The notes: a model not told the origin generated them from the sequence alone. A DNA stretch of 54,443 nt from Thermoleophilaceae bacterium (GCA_030447875.1 JAUJOA010000003.1:97416-151858); one strand, 5' to 3'; positions 23,260-31,932 are shown, counted from the stretch's first letter. Program-made: numbers and translations.

Positions 23260-24827
23260 GTGATGGCCGGGACAACGCCGCGGCGGCGGGCCAGCAGAAG
23301 GTAGAGGGGGACGACGGACACGAGCACGAGCAGTAGCGCGGCGGGCCCGGCATCCGCGTACAGGCCGTCGCGGGCAGGCGTCCAGACGCGCACCGGCAGG
23401 GTGTCGAATCCGAGCGGACGCAGGATGAGCGTGGCCGGGAGCTCCTTCACGACGGTCAGGAAGACGACCGCCCAGGCGGCTGCGGCACTCGGCACGAGCA
23501 GTGGCAGCACGACTCGGCGGAAGGCTCCCACGCGCGACGCCCCGAGACCCCGTGCGGCCTCGGACAGGTTTCCGCCGATCTGCTGGAGGCCCGCCTCCTC
23601 GCTCTGGATCGCCTGAGGGAGGAAGCGGATGACGAAGGCGGCGACGAGGAGCCCGAGCGTGCCGTAGAGCGGGTCCACGTAACGGGTCGCGATCGCGACC
23701 AGCCCGAGCGCGACGATCACGCCGGGGAGGGCGTATCCGGCCTGCGCCAGCCACCCGACCGCGAGCCCGGCTCGACCGCCGCTCCGGCGGGCCATCACCA
23801 GCGCCACGGGCAGTGCGCAGCCGACGGCGATGCTCGCGGCCAGCACGCTCACGAGCAGGCTGTTCCACGCCCAGCCGCCGAACTCCACCAACTCCTGCTC
23901 AGCGAGCACGTCGATCGTCCAGGTCGCGAGCCGCGCGATTGGCCCGAGGAGTGCCAGTGCCAGCACGGCGACCACGCCCGCGAGCGCCGGCCAGCGGCCG
24001 CGCCCCAGGGTATGGAGCGACTCACGGCGAAAGCCGCCACCGGTCTGCTCGAAGCGCCCGCGGCCGCGCACCCGGAGGCCGGCCGCGAGGAACAGCAGCG
24101 TGAGCGCCACGAGCACGCTCGACAGCGCCGCGGCGCCGGGAGGATCGAAGCGGCCGCCGATCTCCGCGTAGATAACCGTCGTAAAGGTGTCGAAGCGCAT
24201 GAGCGAGACGGCGCCGAAGTCGGAGAGCACGTAGAGACCCACCAGGAGCGTTCCCCCCGCGAGCGCGGGGGCGATGAGTCGGGCCGTGGTGCCGGCCAGC
24301 ACCGACAGCCGGCCGCGACCGAGCCCCCTCGCCGCGTCCTCGTAGGTCGGATCGAGGTTGCGCAGCGCCGCCGCGGCGAGCAGGAAGACGTAGGGGTAGG
24401 TGAACAGCGTGAGCACCAGCGCCGAGCCGGTGAAGCCGAAGATGCTGGGCAGCTCCTCGACGGCGAGCAGGTTCCGCAGACCGCCGCGCGGTCCCAGCAC
24501 GTCGGCGTACGTGATGGCGCCTACGTAGGGGGGAATGGCCAGCGGCAGCGCGCAGAGCACGGCCAGCCCGCGGCGCCCGGGCACATCGGTGCGCACCACG
24601 AGGTAGGCGAGCCCGGTGCCGATCGCCAGCGTCGCCCCGCATACCACTGCGGCGAGGCCCACGGTGTTGAGGAGCAGCGCGGGGATCCGCTCGTCGAGCA
24701 GGCCGGACCACGTCTCCGCGTCGGCGCCCGCCGCACGAACGACGACGTAGACCAGCGGCAGGGAAGCCGCCAGCGCGACCAGCCAGGCGGCGGTCCATAG
24801 CGGCGGGCGAACGTCGCTTGAGGACAC
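23256..24827 (-). CDS. fbpB: Fe3+ ABC transporter permease (FbpB-like, two fused permease domains)
   Basis: A 523-residue membrane protein with about 12 transmembrane helices and two binding-protein-dependent transport domains. EAA loops are seen as YEDAARGLGRGRLSVLAGTTARLIAPAL (first half) and LSEAARGLGASRVGAFRRVVLPLLVPSA (second half). This fused architecture is typical of FbpB/AfuB ferric-iron importers. GTG 24827 lies 3 bases from a perfect iron-box palindrome, with a TAGCCT -10 box inside it, so transcription is probably leaderless and iron-repressed. No substrate-binding protein gene is adjacent, which is unusual for this family. Confidence 0.92.
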   Translation of the reverse strand: MSSSDVRPPLWTAAWLVALAASLPLVYVVVRAAGADAETWSGLLDERIPALLLNTVGLAAVVCGATLAIGTGLAYLVVRTDVPGRRGLAVLCALPLAIPPYVGAITYADVLGPRGGLRNLLAVEELPSIFGFTGSALVLTLFTYPYVFLLAAAALRNLDPTYEDAARGLGRGRLSVLAGTTARLIAPALAGGTLLVGLYVLSDFGAVSLMRFDTFTTVIYAEIGGRFDPPGAAALSSVLVALTLLFLAAGLRVRGRGRFEQTGGGFRRESLHTLGRGRWPALAGVVAVLALALLGPIARLATWTIDVLAEQELVEFGGWAWNSLLVSVLAASIAVGCALPVALVMARRSGGRAGLAVGWLAQAGYALPGVIVALGLVAIATRYVDPLYGTLGLLVAAFVIRFLPQAIQSEEAGLQQIGGNLSEAARGLGASRVGAFRRVVLPLLVPSAAAAWAVVFLTVVKELPATLILRPLGFDTLPVRVWTPARDGLYADAGPAALLLVLVSVVPLYLLLARRRGVVPAIT

Positions 24828-24830
24828 CTC

Positions 24831-24850
24831 GAATTAGGCTAGCCTAATTC
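24831..24850. promoter_or_regulatory. IdeR/DtxR iron box (20-bp perfect palindrome)
   Basis: GAATTAGGCTAGCCTAATTC is a perfect 20-bp palindrome. Its core TTAGGCTAGCCTAA closely matches the actinobacterial IdeR/DtxR consensus TTAGGTTAGSCTAACCTAA. It covers the -10 region of the Fe3+ importer (start 24827) and lies 96 bases before the sufB ATG, so an iron-loaded repressor here would directly shut the importer and could influence sufB. Confidence 0.85.
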
Positions 24851-24945
24851 CGCGCTCCACCCGGCGGGGAAGGCGACTCGGCGACGCAGGCCGCCCGTGT
24901 CACTCGCTAGACTGAATGCATATCCGACTCCCGAGCGAGGATTTA

Positions 24946-26345
24946 ATGGCCGCCACCGACAAGACGAGAATCGCCAAGCCGAGCGCAGTCGTCGAGGACG
25001 AGCAAGGACAGCTCCTTGCCAAGAAGGGCATCTCGCGCGAGGTCGTCGAGGAGATGTCGAAGATCAAGGGCGAGCCCGAGTGGATGCGCGACAAGCGCAT
25101 CAAGTCACTCGAGATCTTCCAGCGCAAGCCGGTGCCGACCTGGGGCGTCGACCTCTCGCCGCTCAACTTCGACGATCTCGTCCTCTACTCGCCGCCCACG
25201 GCGGGTCGCTTCAACTCGTGGGACGACGTGCCCGCCGACATGAAGAAGACCTATGACGACCTCGGGATCCCGCAGGCCGAGCGCGAGCACCTCGCCGGCG
25301 TCGTGGGCGTGTGGGACAACGAGCCGGTCTACGAGGGACTGAAGGAGGAGTACCGCAAGCTCGGGATCCTCTTCTGCTCGATGGACACGGCGATCCAGGA
25401 GTACCCCGAGCTCGTCGAGCAGTACTTCATGAACAAGTGCGTGCCGCCGCAGGACAACAAGTTCTCCGCGCTCCACGGCGCGATCTGGTCGGGCGGCTCG
25501 TTCCTCTACGTGCCGAAGGGCGTCAAGGTCGACCTGCCGCTACAGGCCTACTTCCGCATGGAGGGCCAGGGCGAGGGCACCTTCGAGCACACGCTGATCA
25601 TCGCCGACGAGGGCTCCGACGTGAACTACATCGAGGGCTGCACGGCGCAGAGCTACTCGGTCAACTCGATGCACTCGGCCGTCGTCGAGATCTTCGTCAA
25701 GGAGGGCGCCAAGGCGCGCTACACGACGGTGCAGAACTGGTCCAAGGACGTCTACAACCTCAACACCAAGCGCGCGGTCGTCGAGGCCGAGGGCACGGTC
25801 GAGTGGGTCGGCGGCTCGATGGGCGCCAAGGTCGTGATGCTCTACCCGGGCTCCTTCCTGCTCGGCGAGGGCGCGCGCGCCGACCACATGAACGTCGGTG
25901 CGGCGTCGGGGGCGTCTGGAAGGACACCGGCGCGAAGGTCATGCACCTGGCGCCGAACACGACCTCCAACATCCTCGCCAAGTCGATCTCGAAGGACGGC
26001 GGCATCATGGGCTACCGCGGGCTCGTGCGGATGGGCCACAACTCGCAGGGCTCGAAGGCGCACGTGCAATGCGACGGGCTGATGATGGACCCCGAGTCCC
26101 GCTCGGACACGTGGCCCGACATCCAGATCCAGAACCCGCACGTGACCGTGGCCCACGAGGCCGTCGTCGGCAAGATCTCCGACGAGCAGCTCTTCTACCT
26201 CCAGAGCCGCGGGCTCACCGAGGAGGAGTCAGCGGCGATGATCGTGAACGGCTTCATCGAGCCGGTCACGAAGGAGCTGCCGATGGAGTACGCCATCGAG
26301 TTGAATCGGCTGATTCAGCTCGAAATGGTCGGCTCGATCGGTTAG
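24946..26345 (+). CDS. sufB: SUF scaffold protein SufB (one apparent frameshift)
   Basis: About 466 residues if one base is restored. The N-terminal part (KPVPTWGVDLSPLNFDDL, PVYEGLKEEYRKLGILFCSMDTAIQEYPELVEQYF, NYIEGCTAQSY) is standard SufB. At the G5 run 25908-25912 the frame breaks after HMNVGAASG and continues one frame away as GVWKDTGAKVMHLAPNTTSNILAKSISKDGG to LNRLIQLEMVGSIG. One extra G gives ASGGVWKDTGAK. SufB is the scaffold where clusters form and is normally essential, so a sequencing error is likely. ATG 24946 with GAGG upstream; TAGACT at about 24907 is the likely -10 box. Separated from sufCDSU by the inverted iron importer. Confidence 0.92.
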
Positions 26346-26348
26346 CAG

Positions 26349-26438
26349 CGCTGCAAACCTTCGTCTGAGGGCGTCCTCGGGTCTTGCCTTGGCCCACCAA
26401 GGCTTCGACCCTGCGTCCTTCTCAGACTCGGTTTTCAC
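26349..26438 (+). repeat. Structured 3' repeat element, copy B (downstream of sufB)
   Basis: Begins 4 bases after the sufB stop and is nearly identical to copy A after moeZ, same orientation relative to the gene. Stems: outer GTCTGAG 26363-26369 with CTCAGAC 26421-26427; middle GGGTC 26379-26383 with GACCC 26407-26411; inner GCCTTGG 26386-26392 with CCAAGGC 26397-26403, loop CCCA. Compared with copy A, two outer pairs change from C-G to T-A and G-C to A-T while staying paired. It occupies the first part of the 328-base gene-free region 26346-26673. Confidence 0.75.
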
Positions 26439-26462
26439 GCTGCCATTCCGATCGATCGCATC

Positions 26463-26565
26463 GGTTAGGTGGCTGCAAAGCTTCGCTGACCGGCGTCATC
26501 GGTCGCTCGCGTGCGAAGCACGCGTCGCCCCGCTTGCTTTGTAGCTCGCTTTTCGCAACCTAACC
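26463..26565 (+). repeat. Second structured element, related start sequence to copy B
   Basis: Directly after copy B. Nested complementary arms: GGTTAGG 26463-26469 with CCTAACC 26559-26565; GCTGCAAAGC 26472-26481 with GCTTTGTAGC 26536-26545 (one G-U); inside, GACCG/CGGTC (26488-26504) and GCGTGC/GCACGC (26509-26523). Its opening, CGGTTAGgtGGCTGCAAAGCTTCG, resembles the end of sufB plus the start of copy B (CGGTTAGcagcGCTGCAAACCTTCG), so it may be a diverged duplication. The remaining bases to 26673 are AT-richer than their surroundings and hold no gene. Confidence 0.5.
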
Positions 26566-26673
26566 TCGCTGCTCGCTCGATCGGAGCATCGGGTTTGCCC
26601 GCCAAGGCTCGACTACTTTGCACCTCGGCCGATCGATTCTGAAGCGCGTCCTGGCGTCGTTATCTTGCCCTCG

Positions 26674-27204
26674 GTGGCCGAGAAGATCGACTACAAACTG
26701 ACGGAGCCGGAGGCGGCCCTGCTCAGGGCCGCCACGGAGGACGCGGTCGCGGCGGCGGGCGCCCTCGGTGGATCAATCGGCGGCGCCGTTGGAGGCGGCA
26801 TCGGTGGCGGCGCCGCGGGTGCCGCAGGCGGTGCGGCAGGAGGTCGCAGGGGCGGCGCCTCCGGGGGCCGCTTCGGTGTCCACTTCACCAACGCCCAGAC
26901 GGCCGCGACCACCGTCGAGGTGCCGCACGACCCCGAGGCCGTCCGTGAGCGCGCGAGGGCAGCGATCGCCGACTCGGGAGCTGTGATCGAGGATCCAAAC
27001 GCGGCCGGCGACGGCTCGGTGTGGGGCTTCGTCGGCTCCGGCGCGATGAACATGGCGCCCGCCCTGGTTCGACTCCAGGTCGAGCCGGCGGGCTCGCGCG
27101 GTTCACGCGTCCACGTTCGCGCCACCGGCCGCGAGGCTCTCATCAAGCAGAAGATCGGAGCCAAGGCCGCGGACCGGGTCGCTGAGGCGATCTCGCACGT
27201 CTAG
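26674..27204 (+). CDS. Glycine-rich hypothetical protein
   Basis: A 176-residue protein from GTG 26674 (TTG 26665 is the alternative). A short polar N-terminus (MAEKIDYKLTEPEAALLRAATEDAV) is followed by a Gly/Ala-rich stretch (about residues 30-65) that could be a glycine-zipper membrane-associated segment, then a compact alpha/beta domain with ATTVEVPHDPEAVRERARAAIADSGAVI and a C-terminal VRATGREALIKQKIGAKAADRVAEAI. The second half looks like a small polyketide-cyclase/lipid-binding or DUF1499-like fold, but I do not recognise a family. Stand-alone gene, convergent with the next one 4 bases away. Confidence 0.65.
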   Translation: MAEKIDYKLTEPEAALLRAATEDAVAAAGALGGSIGGAVGGGIGGGAAGAAGGAAGGRRGGASGGRFGVHFTNAQTAATTVEVPHDPEAVRERARAAIADSGAVIEDPNAAGDGSVWGFVGSGAMNMAPALVRLQVEPAGSRGSRVHVRATGREALIKQKIGAKAADRVAEAISHV

Positions 27205-27208
27205 CGCT

Positions 27209-27499
27209 TCAGGCCGGCGGAAGCGGCGGCAGCGGGTCGGCGATGCCCCAGCCGACCGCGCCCACAAGCGCCCCGGCTCCGAGCGCACGTACAGCCACGG
27301 CCGGGCGGTGTGGGAGAAACGACGACGCCACGATCGCGATCGTCCCTCCGACCGGAAGGTTGGCGAAGCGGAGCCTGGTGCGGCCTATGCGCTCGCCCCA
27401 TCGGCCCGCGTCGGGATCGCCATGCAGGCGCCGGGTCACCGCGATGCCGGCGCCAAGTCCGGCAGCGAAGGCGAGGGAGGGAATCGTCCGCGTCGCCAC
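27209..27499 (-). CDS. Small hypothetical membrane protein
   Basis: A 96-residue protein if started at GTG 27499 (VATRTIPSLAFAAGLGAG); the longer frame to 27673 would overlap the RND gene. It has two or three hydrophobic segments (PSLAFAAGLGAGIAV, GGTIAIVASSFL, AVRALGAGALVGAVGWGIA) separated by arginine-rich loops and ends with a Pro-rich tail. Family unknown. It follows the RND exporter on the same strand with about 97 bases between, so it may be co-transcribed. Confidence 0.55.
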   Translation of the reverse strand: MATRTIPSLAFAAGLGAGIAVTRRLHGDPDAGRWGERIGRTRLRFANLPVGGTIAIVASSFLPHRPAVAVRALGAGALVGAVGWGIADPLPPLPPA

Positions 27500-27596
27500 G
27501 ACCTCGAGTCTGCCAGGTCTTTCCGAGCGACGCTCGAAGGCACGTCGCCCGGTCGCGTCCCCGCGACCGGCGCCGGCGGCCGGCTCCCAGTGATCG

Positions 27597-30500
27597 TTAC
27601 GCCGAGCGAGCCCGGGGGGCGCGGGCGGCGCCGTCGGTAGCCGAGGCTCCATCACCTGGAAGGTGGTCGCCACCGTCCGAGGGAGGGGCGGTGCGACGTC
27701 CGCGGTCGAAGATCGTGAACACCGCCGGCACGATCACGAGGGTCAGGAGGGTCGCTGTCAGGAGGCCGCCGACGACGACGCTGCCGAGCGACCGCGAGAT
27801 GATTCCGCCCTCACCAGAGATCCCGACGGCGAGGGGCATGAGCGCGGCGATCGTGGCCACAGCGGTCATGAACACCGGCCGCGCCCGCCGGCGCGCCGCG
27901 CGCACGAGCGCCTCGTCGCGCTCCACACCGCCTCGGCGCAGGCGAAGGGCGGTGTCCACGAGCAGGATGGAGTTGGCCACCACGATCCCGATCAGGAGCA
28001 GCTGGCCGATCATGGCCGGCAGCCCGAGCGCCTGGCGTGTGATCACGAGGGCCAGGAGGCTGCCGATCGTCGAGAAGAGGATCGGCGCCAGGATCGTGAG
28101 CGGCTGGCCGGCGGATCCGAAGAAGACGAGCAGCACGACGTACACGAGGCAGATCGCCGCGATCATCGCCAGACCGAGGTCGCTGAACATCTGATCGATG
28201 AACTCCTGATCGCCGCCGATCTCGATCGTCGCTTCGTCGAGGTCCAGACCGGCGATCTGCTGCTCGACCTCGGAGTTGGTGCGATTCGTGTCCTCTCCGA
28301 GGACCCGCGCGGTGACGGTCACGGCCACGTCGCCGCCGACGCGCGAGCGCACCGCCGCCTCCTGCCGGGTCCGAACCTCGCCGACATCGCCCACGGTCCG
28401 GCTTCGGGGCCGGGACGGGGCGGCCGCGTCCGGCTGACCGTCGGGTGGGATCGCTGTGCCGTCTTCGCCGGGGGGCGGAGCACCGGCGCCGGGCCCCGTC
28501 GAGGGAGGTGGCGCACCCGTACCGCCTGCGGGCGGCGGCGCCGCGTCGGGCGGCGCCGCGTCGGGCGCGCCGGAGGCCTGGCCGGCCTCCGGTTGGGAGC
28601 CCGTCGCCTCCGGCGGCAGCCGCAGGTCCTCGAGCGCCTCCGGATCGTCGATCAGCCGCGGGGGGACCTCCAGCACGATCGCCGTGTCGCCGTCTGCAAC
28701 CGATACCTCCGCGGTAGATGTCACGCTCGCGAGCACCGCACGCGCGGCGTCGGCCTCGGGGGTGCCCACCGCATCCCGATCGAGCTCGACCACGAGCTGA
28801 CGTTGACTACGGTCGGCCTCGTTCTCCACCTCGGCGACGTCCGGACGCCGCTCGAGCAGGTCGGTGAAGCTGGCGGCCACCGCCTCTACCTCCTTGACCG
28901 ATCCGCCCCTGACGATCGCCTCGAACTCGCCCGCCGGAGGTCCCTGCTCCACCTGCTGGACCGAGAAGCCATCGGGGTACTCAGCGGCGCCGAAGCGCCG
29001 CAGTCGCTCGACTGCCGCCGGCACGTCGGCTCCCTCCTCGAAGGAGGCGAACAGCGTGCCGCCCTGCTCGGTGTCGTCGGGCTCGAGCGACAGCCCGGCC
29101 TCGCCGAACGACACCTGGGAGTCGAGGATCCCCGGAGCGTCCGCCACCTCGCGCTCGAGCGGCACGAGCAGGCGTTCCGCACGCTCGCTGCTGGTGCCCG
29201 CCGGCAGCTCGATCTCGCCAGTCAGCTGCTGGGTGCCGGAGTCGGGGAGAAACTGGATCGGCACGGCCCCTCCGCCTACCACGGCGATCGTGCCGACAAA
29301 GAGGACGATCGCCAGCGCGATCGTCACGAGGCGGTGGCGGAGCCCGAGCCTCGTTATCCGCCCCACCAAGGCTGACAGCCGCGCGCCACCGCCCTCGGTA
29401 TCTCGCGGGCGAAGCAGCGAGGCGGCGAGCACCGGGACTAGCGTCACCGACACGAGCAGCGAGGCGAGGAGCGCGACGGCGACGATGATCGAGAACGACA
29501 GGAAGATCTCGCTGATGAGGCCGCCCACCAGCCCCAGCGGCAGGAACACCGTGGCCGTCGCGAGCGTGGACGAGGCGACCGCGGTGGCCACTTCGCTCGT
29601 GCCCTCGATGGCCGCTCGCGAGCGCGAGTCGCCCCGCTCGAGATGCTTGTAGATGTTCTCGAGCACGACGATTGCGTCGTCGATCACGCGCCCGACGGCG
29701 ATTGTGAGGCCCGCGAGGGTGATGATGTTCACCGTCAGCCCGAGCAACCACGCCGAGAGCAGACCGAAGACGATCGACGTGGGGATCGCCACGGCGGCGA
29801 CCACCGTGGCGCGGGGAGAGCGCAGGAAGAAGAAGATCACGACCACCGCGAAGAGGGCACCGAGAGTGCCCTCGAGCAGCAGGCCGTTGATCGAGGCGCG
29901 GATGTCGCTCGCCGTCTGGAAGATCGTGGTCACGTTGCCCTCGCCGAGCTCGTCCCGCTCGGCGTCGAGCACGCGCTCGGCCTCGTCGATGACCGCGACC
30001 TCGTCCGTCTGCTCGTCCTTGAAGAGGGACAGCGACACCGACGGCTTGCCGTTCGTGCGCGCGAAGCCGGCGGTGGTCCCGTCGGCGGAGCGGACCTGCG
30101 CGACGTCGCCGAGCTCCATGCCCTCGCCCACGGAGAACGACCGCAGCCGGCCCACGCTCTCGATCTCATCGGCGTCGATCGTGAGCGGCGTACTGGCGCC
30201 GCGACCCTCGACGAGCCCGAGTGGCTGTGCCTGAACGGCCTCGTCCAGGGACTGAGCCACCGACGCGGGCGTGACCCCTGAGCGGATCGCCCGCGGCTTC
30301 AGCGTCACCTCGAGCTCACGCCGCGCTCCGCCCTCGACCTCGATGCGGTCGACCCCGTCTACGTCCTCGAGCTCCTCCTGGACGTCCTCCGCGCGTTCGG
30401 TCAGATCGACGAGGCTTCCGTCGGTCGAGAGGGCGACGATGAGGATCGCCTGATCAGTGAAGCCGCCCTCGATCGAGGGACGTTCGGCCTGTGGCGGCAG

Positions 30501-30851
30501 GCTGATCTCGTCCAGCGCGGACTGGAGATCCTCTTCGACGGCGTCCGTGTCGGCGCCGTACGCGAGCTCCGTCAGCATGGTCAGGCGCCCCTGGTTCGAG
30601 ATGGTGCGCGTCTCCTCGACCTCCGCCAGCCCGCGTGCCGCCTGATCGACCGGAACGGCCAGCTGATCGTCGACCTGCTCGGCGTCGAGGCCCGGAGCCT
30701 CGACGCTCGTGACGAGGAAGGGCAGGTCCGCATCCGGGAAGTACTGCTGTCGAAGCTGCGTCGCCCCGAAGATTCCGGCCACCACTACGAGAGCGCTCGC
30801 TACGAGCACGACCGAGCGGTTACGCAGGCACCAGCGGACTATCGGTCTCAT
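27597..30851 (-). CDS. HAE1-type RND efflux permease with a proline-rich insert
   Basis: A 1084-residue resistance-nodulation-division permease from ATG 30851 (MRPIVRWCLRNRSVVLV, the usual RND start; an upstream ATG at 30890 is less likely). Twelve membrane helices in two halves with large periplasmic-type loops. The proton-relay pair is present in TM4, Asp391/Asp392 (GRVIDDAIVVLENI). The second large loop carries a low-complexity Pro/Ala/Gly insert, residues about 748-818, absent from ordinary AcrB-like pumps. No membrane-fusion or outer-membrane partner gene is nearby, fitting a single-membrane host where RND proteins work alone or with unlinked partners. Exported substrate unknown. Confidence 0.9.
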   Translation of the reverse strand: MRPIVRWCLRNRSVVLVASALVVVAGIFGATQLRQQYFPDADLPFLVTSVEAPGLDAEQVDDQLAVPVDQAARGLAEVEETRTISNQGRLTMLTELAYGADTDAVEEDLQSALDEISLPPQAERPSIEGGFTDQAILIVALSTDGSLVDLTERAEDVQEELEDVDGVDRIEVEGGARRELEVTLKPRAIRSGVTPASVAQSLDEAVQAQPLGLVEGRGASTPLTIDADEIESVGRLRSFSVGEGMELGDVAQVRSADGTTAGFARTNGKPSVSLSLFKDEQTDEVAVIDEAERVLDAERDELGEGNVTTIFQTASDIRASINGLLLEGTLGALFAVVVIFFFLRSPRATVVAAVAIPTSIVFGLLSAWLLGLTVNIITLAGLTIAVGRVIDDAIVVLENIYKHLERGDSRSRAAIEGTSEVATAVASSTLATATVFLPLGLVGGLISEIFLSFSIIVAVALLASLLVSVTLVPVLAASLLRPRDTEGGGARLSALVGRITRLGLRHRLVTIALAIVLFVGTIAVVGGGAVPIQFLPDSGTQQLTGEIELPAGTSSERAERLLVPLEREVADAPGILDSQVSFGEAGLSLEPDDTEQGGTLFASFEEGADVPAAVERLRRFGAAEYPDGFSVQQVEQGPPAGEFEAIVRGGSVKEVEAVAASFTDLLERRPDVAEVENEADRSQRQLVVELDRDAVGTPEADAARAVLASVTSTAEVSVADGDTAIVLEVPPRLIDDPEALEDLRLPPEATGSQPEAGQASGAPDAAPPDAAPPPAGGTGAPPPSTGPGAGAPPPGEDGTAIPPDGQPDAAAPSRPRSRTVGDVGEVRTRQEAAVRSRVGGDVAVTVTARVLGEDTNRTNSEVEQQIAGLDLDEATIEIGGDQEFIDQMFSDLGLAMIAAICLVYVVLLVFFGSAGQPLTILAPILFSTIGSLLALVITRQALGLPAMIGQLLLIGIVVANSILLVDTALRLRRGGVERDEALVRAARRRARPVFMTAVATIAALMPLAVGISGEGGIISRSLGSVVVGGLLTATLLTLVIVPAVFTIFDRGRRTAPPSDGGDHLPGDGASATDGAARAPRARSA

Positions 30852-30995
30852 ATTCGGTCTACGGTCGGAGCGTCGCGGCTGCTCGCCCATGGAGCAGACG
30901 AACGAGCGATATTTCGCCGGAGTAGGGGTCGCCGCACCCTAGCGACCGGCGAGCCGCGGCCGCCATTTCGACCGGCTCTGCGCCATCCTGTGTGC

Positions 30996-31784
30996 GTGCG
31001 ACCAGCCCCCGGCGCCGAGATCACCGCTCCCGAGTTTCCGCCCGACCTCGACTGGCTCGGCGTGCCGTTCCTGCGGATGGACAGGCTGCTGGGCCGCCAC
31101 GCCGTGCTGGTCGAGTTCTGGGACTTCGCCCGCGTCAACTCCCTGCGCACGCTGCCCTACCTGAAGGAGTGGCACGAGCGCTACGGCGAGGCCGGCCTTC
31201 AGCTGGTGGGCGTTCACTCGCCCGGCTACTCGTTCGGCCGCGATGGGGACACGGTCGCGCGCGCGGTCGAGGCGCTGCAGATCCCCTATCCCGTGGCCGT
31301 GGATGCCGACTTCGCGCTCTGGCGTAAGTACGGCAACCGCGGCTGGCCGGGGCGCTACCTGTTCGACCGCCGCGGCATGCTGCGCGATCTTCACTACGGG
31401 GAGGGCGAGTACCAGGAGACGGAGCGGATCATCCAGGAGCTGCTCCTCGAGATCGACCCCGACTTCGCGCCGCCCGACCCCCTCGAGCCGCTACGCCCCG
31501 AGGACGCACCCGGCGTCCTGCTCGAGCCACAGACCGCCGACGTGGCGCTCCCGCGCGATCGCCACCGGCTCGAGCTGGTGCGTGACTGGCTCGACGGCGA
31601 GGACTACATCGAGGCCGCCGACGCCGGCGCGGCGGCGTCGGTGTCGTTCACGGGGGCAGGCGCATGGGCGGTGCTGTCGGGGCCGATCTTCCCCGGGGTC
31701 TACGAGACCGGCGGCGAGGTTCTGGCCGAGTCGCCGGGGCTGCGGCTCCACGGCTTCCAGTTCACGCCCGCGCCGCCGCGCTGA
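30996..31784 (+). CDS. Thioredoxin-fold (redoxin/AhpC-TSA-like) protein without active cysteines
   Basis: A 262-residue protein from GTG 30996, which lies 6 bases after a CATCCT box (GTG 30990 is the alternative). The N-terminal 150 residues follow the redoxin pattern of DipZ/TlpA-type proteins: HAVLVEFWDFARVNSLRTLPYLKEWHERYGEAGLQLVGVHSPGYSF, then NRGWPGRYLFDRRGMLRDLHYGEGEY. The position that normally reads CxxC (FTCINCLRTLPYL) is ARVNSL, so neither redox cysteine is present. The C-terminal 100 residues form a beta-rich domain of the sort fused to DipZ-like redoxins. Likely a non-redox member or binding protein. Separate unit; followed by 279 bases before the next start. Confidence 0.75.
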   Translation: MRPAPGAEITAPEFPPDLDWLGVPFLRMDRLLGRHAVLVEFWDFARVNSLRTLPYLKEWHERYGEAGLQLVGVHSPGYSFGRDGDTVARAVEALQIPYPVAVDADFALWRKYGNRGWPGRYLFDRRGMLRDLHYGEGEYQETERIIQELLLEIDPDFAPPDPLEPLRPEDAPGVLLEPQTADVALPRDRHRLELVRDWLDGEDYIEAADAGAAASVSFTGAGAWAVLSGPIFPGVYETGGEVLAESPGLRLHGFQFTPAPPR

Positions 31785-31932
31785 GCTCGAACGGCTCGAT
31801 GTAACCGGACGCGCAAGCCTGCGCGACAAGTGACGCGCTGACCGCCCCGCTGCCCTCCGGGTGCGGGAAGCTGGCGGCCGTGGCGCCTGACGACACTGCA
31901 CAAGACGACACACGCAACGCGCTGGGCGGAAC

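Noticed and set aside
20461-26345. Interpretation of sufS, sufU and sufB as pseudogenes
   Set aside because: All catalytic residues persist across the breaks, only single bases are missing and the system is normally essential; a sequence error is more likely.
26461-26660. Possible tRNA or small structured housekeeping RNA in the AT-richer gap
   Set aside because: No T-loop (GGTTCRA) or anticodon-arm arrangement; the arms are spaced unlike a cloverleaf.
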